A stretch of 41,709 bases of DNA from Chara braunii (lineage: Eukaryota; Streptophyta; Charophyceae; Charales; Characeae): NCBI GenBank assembly GCA_003427395.1, contig BFEA01000291.1:470271-511979 (forward strand). The letters run 5' to 3'. Positions 1 through 11,889 of the stretch are shown here, piece by piece. Under the pieces are notes generated by a model. That model did no database searches, was not told where the DNA came from, and worked only from the letters and a program-made list of their open reading frames with translations. Made by a program: the position numbers and the translations under genes. Positions within the stretch are counted from its first letter, which is position 1. Each line of letters starts with the position of its first letter.

Positions 1-72
<72 letters not shown>
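1..72. repeat. (TG)n microsatellite
   Basis: An uninterrupted TG dinucleotide tract fills the left edge and ends at 72. It lies inside the intron upstream of the first visible REV3 exon, so its true length continues off the window. Confidence 0.98.
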
Positions 73-74
<2 letters not shown>

Positions 75-140
75 CCAGGTCAGGGTGCTGCCTTGCTGTC
101 TTTCTTTTGCTTGCTCACTCGGTCCATTTGTGTGTCGCAG

Positions 141-346
141 GTTTTGAACTCGAGGCAGTTTGCTCTCAAATTGATAGCGAATGTGACGTATGGTTACACT
201 GCAGCAGGTTTCAGTGGGAGGATGCCATGCGCAGAGCTGGCTGACAGTATCGTCCAGTCAGGAAGGCGCACGCTGGAACGTGCAATCTCTATGGTTGAGG
301 AAACTAAGCGATGGGATGCTCGTGTGGTATATGGTGACACTGACAG
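141..346 (+). CDS. REV3: REV3 exon (motifs B and C of the palm)
   Basis: The exon starts after TGTCGCAG with codon GTT (phase 0) and ends AG|GTACCC, leaving two bases of the next codon. It encodes VLNSRQFALKLIANVTYGYT and continues to YGDTD. The Lys and Tyr of motif B and the two Asp of motif C are present. The Ser of YGDTDS is completed by the first base of the exon at 1941. Reading past the donor gives Arg-Tyr-Pro, which departs from the family; this confirms the boundary. Confidence 0.93.
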
Positions 347-3300
347 GTACCCATATGTTGTCTGTGTGGTACCTTTTCATTTCCGTGACCCCTGCACCCT
401 CCAGCCCCTGTTTGTGTGTCGCATTGGTGTTTGCACACCCCCATTTTGTAACGATGTGCATGGTTTGCCGCCCGCTTTCTCACTATACTCAGTATACTGT
501 GCAAAAATAATCCTCCTGTGCCTCTGGGCTTGCTCAAGTCATCTCAAACATTCCTGGCTTTCTGTGATTGGGAACTTTGGACTATCTATCTGTTAGATTG
601 CCAGAGTTGTAAAAACTTGTAATGTCATTGGAAGATGCAACTTCAGCCTTATTTATCTTCATGGAGCTGTAATGATTCTGTATTCAATTTGTTGTTCCAC
701 TGTGTGTATGTGTATGGGCATGCATCTATTTATCCATGACCTTCTCTTGTCATGACCGATCTTGATGCTCGTTGTGCGTCTTTGCATCTGCTTCCATGGG
801 ATTTTCTTTCGTAATTATAAGAAGGACGACTTGTGGCCACTTAGGGGGGGTTGGTCCATCATTCGCAGTGAGGTCTGGCCCATCACTCATTTGGGGTAGG
901 GATTATTTGGGGGAGGGATCAATAGGGATCAAATTCGTGGGAACAATTCATGGGGACCATTCATGGGGCGCTTCGTGGGACCGAGGTGTGGGACTGATTC
1001 GTGGGACCAATTCGTGCGAAACATTCGTGGGGACCATTCATGGGAGCAATTCCAGGGATTGATTTGTGGGGCCAATGTGTGGGACTAATTTGCGGGACCA
1101 ATTTGTGGGACCGATTCATGGGACCAATTCGCAGGACCTATTCGTGAATGTTCTGCATGAATTTTATGCTTTTTAAGTGTTGAGTGGGTTTCTCAATGTA
1201 TCATGATAACTTTCCTCATGGGGAAAGCACTGAAAGCCTGCGAACAGTGCATTGGAGTCCTCATCATCCGCCTTGTCTTGATGCAGAAAGTCTTAAAGAC
1301 TCAAAACAGCTGAATGGCTTAGGGAGGGGAAAGACGTAAGAAAAGGAAAAGTTTGAAACGCTTTAAATTTACTTAGCTCAGTTGGTTGAGCATGCAAGTG
1401 GTATTCAGGAGGTCATGGGTTCAATTCCCCACAGGCATCCAGTCAGCCCTCCACGCCCCCCTGCAGCACACTTCGGGCTCACCACCTGAGATAGTTGGTT
1501 CAGACGCCCTGGAGTTGGTAGGGGAGTGGTTGTCGCCCCTTCCACACATGCTAGGGGTGCAATTCAAGCCTGAAGGAATGGGCTCAACCGGGAAGGCTCA
1601 ACCCTGAGGGAATAGGTTGGCTGGGATAGCTCGGGGAGGAAAACGTCCCATAACTCTAGCCTGAGGTAGTCTCTTGCCCACTTTTGAAAAAATAAAAAAT
1701 GATAATGATAATAATAATGAGAGAAGAAAATATCGTAGTAACCGTAGTTAAAATTAACAAAATATGAAATTTACCATCTGGACACGCATAAATCGAGAAA
1801 TGGTCAGAACTTAAAAAAAAAAAGAAAAAAGAAAAAAAAGAAAAGGGATTTCCAATCATTTCACATATTCACATGTATGAGAGAGACAAATTTTGCTGCT
1901 GATAGAAGGAGTGGTGTTTTTGTTGCCTTGGCGTTATCAGTTTGTTCGTGTTGCTCGAGGGTCGGACAAGGGAAGAAGCATTTCGGATCGGTCAGGAAAT
2001 AGCGGCAGAAGTGACTGCTGCAAACCCTCCTCCAGTCACATTGAAAATGGAGAAGGTGTATCATCCTTGTGTGCTGTTGTCGAAGAAACGGTATGTGGGC
2101 TACAGTTATGAGAGTCCATCTCAGTCAAAGCCACTCTTTGATGCAAAGGGGATAGAGACAGTCCGGCGGGACAGCTGCCCTGTTGTGGCGAAGTCTATGG
2201 AGAGAGCGCTTCGCATCCTGTTTGAGTCTTGCGATCTCTCCAAGGTGCACTTTCGAAATCGGCAAACTGCATTTTTTGGTTTTTGTTCTTCCTACTTGCT
2301 GCAATATTCTCTTTTTTTTTTTCTTTTGTTTTAATAAACAGGTCCCTATGGCCCTGCCGCCCTGGCTCCATATTCATTCTGGGTAGCATTAGTGCGGTCG
2401 GTTCCTATTCCGCAGGCAAGTCAGAAATACAACAAGAACACCCTCATGCTTCCTTCCGTTTGGCCGACGGACGCCTGTTCAGCATTGATTGATCCAGATG
2501 TCTGGAGGATTGACTGTCAGCTTGCCCTTCCCTCTACCTTCCCTCTCAGGTTCGAACGCCGTTTCCTGGCTGTAGTGGTTACAATACTTGGCTCTTGAGG
2601 CCGAGGTCGCTGGTTCGAGTCCGTGCTTGCGAGGAGGAGGGCTGAGGCCCAGAGGTACAGATCCGATAACATTGGAAAGCTCCCGTGAACTGGCGGGCAG
2701 TTAAAGTACCGCCTGAGTGAGCGGGCTATACTACCGATGGATGTCATGTGCTACTTGGAGCGAAGTGTGCGGGATTGCCAGCGTCCATGTGGTGTTGTGT
2801 GTGGTGTGCGTCGAGTTTGGACACTACAGCCTTGCAGGGGTGGGGCGGATATCACGATCCGCCGGTATGTTTCCTCTTTTGAACACCGTGTCCTGGCTGT
2901 ATTGGTTACCATACTTGGCTCTCGAGGACGAGGTCGCCGGTTTTCGAGTCTGTGCTTGCACGGAGGAGGGCCGAGGCCCAGACATACAGATCCAATAACA
3001 TTTTTTTTTGTATACCCAAGCCTTACATATTTTTAACATGAAGCCAAGAAAGGCTTACGAGGTAGGGAAGCCCCAAACATCCTGAACTTGTCTGGGTACT
3101 CTCTTTCGAATCTGATCTTGTAGATCGTTGACCCCTTATTGCGGATCTCCTCGTATCTGCCATGCCGTAGAGTTTACGCTGCAATATTCTCTTTAGCGAA
3201 GTTAATCCATAAGAAGAAGAGGAAGAATTTTTTTGAATCTTTCGCTTCACGTGCCGATCCCAAGAATCGAACACACGCCCTCCCGGTCAGGAGGCAAATA

Positions 3301-6300
3301 CTCAACCAAACGGCTAAGTGTACTGGGGTGAAAGTTAAGCCCCAAGATGAGCACTTAACCCCACCCCAGCACGGGTACCCGTTTTTCCCCGCGACCCGGT
3401 GTACCCATTGAGCTTCCAATCTGTGATCTTATGCAGCACTGGAGTTGCAACTGTTGCATGAGGCAGCAGTATTTACTTTGCCACTGTAGAAATGAGCAAG
3501 AGAGAAGGTCAGGAAAAAATTGTGTGAAAACACTGAAAAGTTCAAAACTTGAAAACTTGAGAATGTGGAAACAGTGAAAAAATTCCAAAACGGTGTTGAA
3601 ATCATTGAAGTAATGACATGCTGTTTGCTGAGATGGCAAGAAAGACAAGGCCTTGAAAAGTGAAAACAAGGCTGGAAACTCCAAGGAACATGTCGAGGAG
3701 GCTCGGGAGTCGGAACCTTCCAAACGGTTCTTTAAGTCGAAGTCTGGCGCATTAGGCTGTGTGTGGCCCAACCTCCCAAGGTTTCAGAACAATGCATCTC
3801 ACAGTCCGAAGGGTCCTAGCAGACTCTAACAGTTGCCCAACAGGCGGCTATGGATCCGCACATCGGAGCCCTAAGTCCTCCGTAGTAGTAGCACGGAAAA
3901 GTGGAACCATACCGGTCATGGTATCCACACCACCCCTTCAAGGCTGTAGTGTCCAACTCAACACACACTGCACACAACACCACAAGGACACGGCAATTCT
4001 CGCACACTCCGCTCCAGTCAGCACAAACCCTACCACTGGTACTCCCGTCCCGTCCCGTCCACCACACGGACCCTAACACTTCTTAGCAGACCCTACCAGT
4101 AGTAGTTCTGAACAGGCTTTAACGGACACCCACGTCTGCTGAACACCCTTATACCGCAAAGTTCGGCGCAAAGTTGCCGCAAACCCATTGACCCATAGCC
4201 CTCCCGTTGGTTCCTTCCTTTTCCTCTGACGAAAGGAAAGATGGTGATCCTCCCAAAAACAGCAAAGTCATCGTAATATGCTGAACCTTCCAAAAAGTTT
4301 TATATCGCTAACGCTGTTGCATCTAGTTCCTGTAGGGTATGTAATATGTATTTATTTCTCCTTAATCCTGATCCATTTGCAAGGAAATGAGCAGTGCGAA
4401 TGACAATACCGAGATAACTTTGGAGTTTGAACCCGAACTGAAAGCAGATAGCAAACCGAGATTACACAATACAAGTGCGAGCAAAGCATTGAAGTCGCAT
4501 GATAACGAAAGACCCCATCCCGCCTCCAATCACCAATGTCAGCAATGTAGCTCTCTTATATCGACACTCGGCGCCCAGACTACTGACAGAGCTCCTATCG
4601 ACCGAGACTCCTAGCCACAACAGGTCTGCAATGAAGATGATCAGCACGATGAACGAAAGAAGACACGAATGAATGGCCCTGATTCGTCTTCACCAGGTGA
4701 GTGCCTCGGTCACACCGCTCTTCCCCTGTCTTCCCCTCACAAGCCCCAATGCCCAAGCACCACTGCTCTCCTCCGCCGGCCATGAGCGTCAGCAGCCCGA
4801 CTATGGCCGCTGCGCACCCAGCAGCTTCCTTGTGCCCTGCCAGCGCCCGCTTCCTTCCCTGGCCCGGCTATCCTCTTCACGAGTGAGCGCCCCAGCAGTG
4901 CTCCAGCATCCTGCCAGCCAGAAGGCGAGGAATGCGCCCAGGCGCTTCGGTCTGTGCTGGCTGGTTGCCCGCGCCCTGGCAGAACTGGGCGCTCTCTGTC
5001 CCAGTTGCTGTGCTCAGCGCCCTTCCAGATTCTGGAGGGGGCTCAACTATAAGTGCCCTGGGCCTCAGCATCTTTGGCTGGGCCCCAGCATCTTCGACCA
5101 ACCAAGTGTTGGGGCCGACCGGTTGGTTGGAGATGTTGCATGCAGCAACCAACCGACGGGAACCCCATTCCTCCTCACATCGACCTGTTCTCAGGCCAAG
5201 CCACAATTTTGTGGGCCCGCCCTCACTTAGGGCGGGCACAGCCTTTACCAGCTTTGCCGACGGGAACCCCATTCCTTGCACATTTCTTCTGCAGTGTGTG
5301 TGTCGCTCGAACTTGCTCCTCGGTAGTCAAAAGTTTCACTGTCTCCTTTTCACAACTTTTTTAAGTTTTTTTTCTTTTTTTCTTTTTTTTTCTTTTTTTT
5401 TTATCTTCACAAGTTTATATCATGGCTCTGTACTTTGTGTCTCATGAATGATGAATGTCAAAAGCCACAAAACGAAAAGGCCCATCCATGTGTGTGGGCA
5501 AAAGAACATTTGTTTTGCTCTCCCAGTTAAAGCATCTCCAGATTCTCCACGACCGACCGCGATCACCCATTCCTCAGCAAGTGTCACTGTTTTCTCATTC
5601 AGTTCCGTAGTTAGGTAGTTTGCACCACTCACGGCGGGCTCAGTTAGCGCTAACGAAGTCCTTGATCGCACTTTTTTTTTTTTTTCCCTATAGTCCTTTT
5701 TATTTTGTTTTTTTTTCTCGCACAGTCCTTGACCGTGTTTTATCTTCCCGGACCTTTTTTTTCACCAAGTTGACCGCAGGATAGCCTTCCTAGAGAAGGT
5801 GAAAATATTGTTTCCAAAGGGCGTCGCTCCACCGCTCAGCACTCTAGATGCATGTGGTGGACGCTTTCTGGACCAGGTGCATTCCGATGACTCCGTCATT
5901 TTGAACGTATTGGGTCCAGAAAGCGGCGAAATGCATGTGTGGAGTGTTTGTGTAGTGGAGCGAGGCCCTAAGTGTTGACCATAAGTATTGACTACTTTTT
6001 TCTACCTGCGATTTGTATTCTGTGTTTTTTTTTTTTTTTTTTTTCAGGTCAAGCAGTACCTTCAGCGGCAATGGGGTAGGATCCTAAGTGGGCGGTACAA
6101 TGTCCAGGATTTCATATTCGCTAAGGAGGTTCGCCTGGGCACGTATAGCAAGCGTGCATCCGTTCTTCCACCTGCAGCTGTCGTCGCAACCAAGGCCATG
6201 GCGGTTGACCCAAGAGCAGAGCCTCGTTATGGGGAGCGCATACCATATGTAGTTGTCCATGGTGAGCCCGGTGCGCGGCTCGTTGACATGGTAAACCACT

Positions 6301-6576
6301 CTCCTAAAAGTTCAATTCTTAACTCCCTCTCCCCCTCCCCCCCTCTCTCCCCCCTCTTCTCCTTGGTGAATCGATGTTGCTTTGAATTCTGTACACCATT
6401 TCCTCAGCCTTCCTGTTGTTATACAGAGTACTTGCATTTATGTTTCGGCCCTTTCGGCCCTTTCTTTCAGGCTGTGAAAATCTCCTTCTCACTGTTTTCG
6501 GAGGGATGGAAGCCCTCGTAGGCTCGGCACTGTGATGTCCATGATGCCTGAAGGCTCTCGATTGCAATGCCGACAG

Positions 6577-6619
<43 letters not shown>

Positions 6620-8168
6620 CGATGCCGACAGTCCTTAGCCTCACTGCTTTGCAATTCTTTTTGTCACACCCAGATTCCCTCGCCTGTTCTCATGGAATAC
6701 TCACACTACCGTCTTCACCCGAATAGTCGGGTTAACCATATTTATTACCATCATAGGTCTTTGGGACTTTATTTCATTTTGGGTAGATAATCGATTGTAT
6801 TTTATTTACTTATTGAGTTCTATTTGTTCATCTCGAAAGAGACGTTATGGCTGTATTTCAATATTTGGCACAACTTTCGGTCGAGAATATGGAGGACCAA
6901 GATTCATAGGGGTTCCCAGCAAATAGCCCAGTGGTAAGAGACAACTTTACAGCTGCCCCCGACTCCGAAGAATCTATGTCTAGACCTACAGTGAACATGT
7001 GATGCCTTTCTCCATGAATATACCCATGGTATGGACTACGATGCAGCGACAATGACCGGGCGGCGGGCGTTTTATTCGGGTGAAGGCGGTAGGCCCTTAT
7101 AATCGCAGAATCACAAAGTCACCAGCCAGATCGAGCCCTTCTAAAGGAGGACTCGATCTGGCCACTCATTTTGCAATTCTGCAATTATAAGGGCTTACAA
7201 GGGCTTAGGGTGAGTATACTCTCAAGTTAGAGGGGCAATGTGAGGGAAGATTTGCCCAACGCAGTGTGAACACGTTATGTGCAATATAATAATATATGTA
7301 ATGTCTCGCAGGAGTGTTCATTTACAAGATCCCCTTTTCGTCTTTTTGTCTTTTCGTCTTTTTGTCTTTTTGTCTTTTTGTCTTTTTGTCTTTGTCTGTT
7401 GACATGGATGCTCTAAGCATCACCACTGGACAAAGATTTGTTTTTCCAAGTTTTTAATGCTTTGGGCCTTTGTTTGTTTTGTAGGAAAAGTCCAGCATTT
7501 GTTTGTTTTCCCCCAAAGGGGGTATAGCCCCTGACATTATTGTACGGAGCAGGATTTGAACTTACGACCTGTTTATTAACAGCTGCAAGGCTGGGGTGAA
7601 AACTCCAGCATTTGTTTGCAAATTAGGCAAAGTCTGGTAGGCCGAAAAGAGGCCGAAAAATGGCCCGGGTATTTCTGGGGGCGGCGCCCACGACCCAAAG
7701 AACGTCCTGGGCAGCCCCTTTTTTTTTCTGAATTTTTGGTTGGGGGGGTGATTCCAGATGTACTGGACCGGACACTGCCCTACAATTTTTTTGTAGACTG
7801 TCTGGATGCCGGTCTAGACGTCCGGGCGGTTACCATTATTTTTTGTTTTTGCTTTTTTCCATAGTAACCGCCCGGACATCCGGAGCGGGTTCCAGATAGT
7901 CCGGTGTCCGGTCCCCATGTCCAGATGGAGGCCCCTGGGGCCAAAAAAAAAAAAAAAAAAGGGGCGGCCCAGGACGTTTTTCAGTTCCTAGCCGCCCCTC
8001 GAAAAATAATGGGGTGATTTTTAAGTGTTGCTTTCACCCCACCGGACATGGCCTAGAGGTCCAGACACAAGGCACTGCAGGTTTTTGAGGTGGCGGGTTT
8101 CGCACAGGCCCGAGCAATTTCAAAGCGGCCTCTTCGGCGTGGCTCCCGCCGCTGCTGCCCGTTGGGGG

Positions 8169-8216
<48 letters not shown>

Positions 8217-11200
8217 ACTGACAGTGCTGCCAGTCTGAAGACTGTGGCGTTCTGAATTGAACTGCAAAGTTCGAACTTTTAAGTTATATATGAACTTTTA
8301 TGAAGTTATGAACTTAATAAAGTTAAATTACTAAATCCAAAGTTCAAAGTTCGAACTTTTAAGTTATTTATGAAGTTATGAACTTAAATTACTAAATCCA
8401 AAGTTCAAAGTTCAAAGTTAACCATACCTTTTTCAAAAAAAAATTCTCTGTTTCTTTAGTCTTGTGCCTGCTTTGCACTGTTTGCAACTCTGCATGTCTG
8501 CTAGTTAAATGTGATGGTTGATTTGCTGCAAGACACGTGTTCTGCTGCCTGAACTACAGAGTGCAAAGCAGGTAAGGGCCTGCCAACACCCTCACCCAAT
8601 CCCCACCCACTGACAGTGCTGGTTTTTTTTTTTTTTTTTTTTTTTTTTGGGTCCAGAGTCTGACTCCAGACATTTTTTGCACCCCAGGGACCGGTCCGGA
8701 CTGTCCGGTGTCCAGTGATGTCCGGATCACCGGACAGTCCGGACCGGTCCAAACGCTGGTCCTGAAGACAGTCCGGATGTGTCCGGTGTCGGGGTCCGGG
8801 GTTACCATGCTTTCCCCTCCCCTGGATTTATAAGGAATTCTGACGTGTCCCTCAGCCAAAAGTTGTTGGCTGCATTGCAATTTTAGACAACATATTGTTT
8901 TACTGTTTTGCTTAAACTGTTACAGAATCTTTTGAATTATTTAATATTTATTTTATTTTATTTTTTGGGGGGGGAATTTTAGGACCCCACTGAAGTTGCC
9001 ACTAGTTTACTGAATATAACGCCCAGGCGTTATAACTTATAAACATATAAACGAATATAAATCCCGACTGGCATTACATTTGTATACAATGCCCGGGCGT
9101 TATTTTTGGATGAAGACGGTAGCATGGTCTCGAGGCCTCCTCACCGAAAACCGAGTCGTTCACCGAAAATGGGCTTTGCTGAGTTTGCTGCCTGTGCAGC
9201 TTTTCGCTCTGTGCACACCACTTCCACAGTTCTCCTCTTCCTTTTTCTTATCCTCAATTGAATTTGTCATTTTTCTGTGTGCCATGTTGTTGGTAACTTG
9301 TTGCCTATGACATAATTTTGCTTCCCCTCGAGGAAAGGTTGTCGACCCTCACACGCTGATCGACAGCAATCAGAACCTGCGCCTTCACGGAACGTACTAT
9401 GTTACAAAGCAGATCATTCCTGCACTGCAACGCGTGTTTGGACTTGTTGGAGCCGATTTGCGTTCCTGGTTCCTCGAGATGCCTCGAATATATCGACCAA
9501 CAGTCGCTAAGCGGCCTTCTGCGTCTGGCGTAAAGATTGCCGCAGCTGGAAGCTTTGCACCTGGGGGACGGCCTCGGCCAGCAGCTGATTCTGTAGTAGA
9601 CATTGAAGAGCTTTTTGAGGCAGGGGCAGGCGGTCGCAAGCTGCAAGGAGTGGGAGGTAAAGGAGGCGGGAGAGGATTTGGAGCAGGTACGATTGATCAG
9701 TATTACCTGTCACAGCACTGTGCTGTTTGCACAGAACTGACACGCTCTGCGGAGCCCGTATGCGCCAAATGTAACGAGGACAAACAACTCACAGCACTCA
9801 CGCTATACGGAAGAGCTGCCACCCTCGATAGAGAGGATCGCCATATTGTTGAGGTGAGTCTCCTCGTCATGCTGATTCTCCCTCAAGTCATCCTCCAGCT
9901 CGTTAAGCATCGACCTGTCTGAGCACCGTGGATTTTCTTGTCTCTTCCTCCTCCTCCTCCTCCTCCTCCTCCTCCTGCTCTCCCCTCCCCCCTCCTTTTG
10001 TAATATGTTCACTAGGTGAGTTCTGTCTGTCCTCAGGAGGCAGCTGGAAAGACATGCAGACCTGCGTTCAAACGCAGATGCACTGCAGAGATTGGGCCTT
10101 GCTCAATGCTCAGTGGTTGCGTATAGGGATACGTATGCGTCGCCTGACTACCATCCCTCTCACCGCAGAGATTGGGCCTACACTGAGTTGGTTCACCCAT
10201 GAGCTATTGAAATACAGACCTGAGTTCAATCTTCAAATCCAGATGAACTGGAATGAAATTCTTGATTCTTTTCCAAAAAAAAAGGGGATTCAGATTCACT
10301 GGTGGATATGAAATTCTTGATTCTTTTCCAAAAAAAAAGGGGATTCACTGGTGGACATGAAATTCTTGATTCTTTTCCAGAAAAAAAGGAACCGGACTGA
10401 CGCTCCCCAGAATAGAAGGAGCCAGGACCATAAGGCCCTGTTTAAAAAAAAAAAAAAAAAAAAAGAGGGGATTCACTGGTGGACATCAGTACAACCAACA
10501 CACAATCAGAAACATACAATGTGTTCAGGGGAAGATGGTGTGTACCTTTCGTTCCCGATCTGTATTTGAAGCAACTTTCAGCCTAGGTACAGCAATAAGA
10601 AACATTCAATAAGAAATCCAGGCTGATTCTTGTTCAGCACCGTGTAAGCGCTACCTCAGGACCTGACCTGTCAAGCCTACCATCTTCCCCAGCGCACGGT
10701 CATTATATAGCTGTATTTGGAGCAACTTTAAGCCTAGGTACAGCAATAAGAAACATACAATGTGTTCAGAGGAAGCTTGTGTGTACCTTTTGTTCCCGAT
10801 CTGTGAAGCCCAACAAGGCCAGGTACTGAACTGGTTTCTGGTAGTCCAGCGAGGCGAAACCCAGGGTTCCCAGCTCGGCAAAAAGGAGGCCACATTGTGG
10901 AAGGGAGACGGGGAACCAGCCTCGGCGGAAGGCCTAACCAGAACCAGGCTTGTGCGCGTGCCTTCGAGGTCTTTTGGAGGTATGTGTTCGGCCTCTTGCC
11001 GAGTCTTGGGATGTGGGCAGAAAGATGCACTGCCATTGTAAAGTGTTGTGTGGGCACTGTGTGGGGATCTGTGTTTACTATTTAATATTTATGTATTTAG
11101 TATTTACTATTTACTATTCATGTATTTGTCATTGAATTATGTTATCCCCTCCACTAACGGGGATGGCATTGCATCTTGCAATTATTGTACGGTCAATCTC

Positions 11201-11817
11201 TTCAACTCTCAGTGACGAACGGCCAAGATTGCAAGGTGATACACACTGGGAGATGCCAGCGGAATCTGGCCTCCAGCTTGGAAATTTTCTGAACATGCGC
11301 ATATGACCACCCCCTTGACTTCATTGCAGGGCATTTGAAAACATCACCTTTGAAAGATTGCGCTGGGAAAGGTCCATCTCCTCCCCCTTGCAGAGGCACG
11401 TGCCCAAGTGGCACGCCTGTCGTCTTTCTTTTCTTTTCTTTTTCTTTTTTTTGGGCGGGGGTGGGGGGGGGGTAACTCACGTTGTAGTCACCAAAGAAAG
11501 AAAGGAAGAGAGAAAGAGAGAGAGAGAAAGAGTGTTTCTTTCTTTTTGTTTCTTTTTCTTCTTTCTTCTGCTTCACAACAGGTCATCATGTTTGTTGTCG
11601 TTTTTATATCTAAAGCAAAAGAATACGAAAACCACTCACGAGTACGCAACCACAAAGGAATCGTAGGTCCTTAGGGACATCTGTTAAAAATGGAATGATA
11701 CAGAGGAGATTAGCATAGCTCCTGTGCAGGGATGACACGGGGGGGAAGAGAGGGGGGGGGGGGGGGGGGCGGCGGCGCAGAAGTAATCATAGACAGCATG
11801 CATGATTCACAAGGAAG

Positions 11818-11889
<72 letters not shown>

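Noticed and set aside
6-596. 196-residue ORF starting in (TG)n
   Set aside because: Only 141-346 of it is coding (REV3 exon); the rest is microsatellite and intron.
7538-7610. A functional tRNA gene on the minus strand
   Set aside because: Only the T-arm-like part is convincing; no acceptor stem pairing found.
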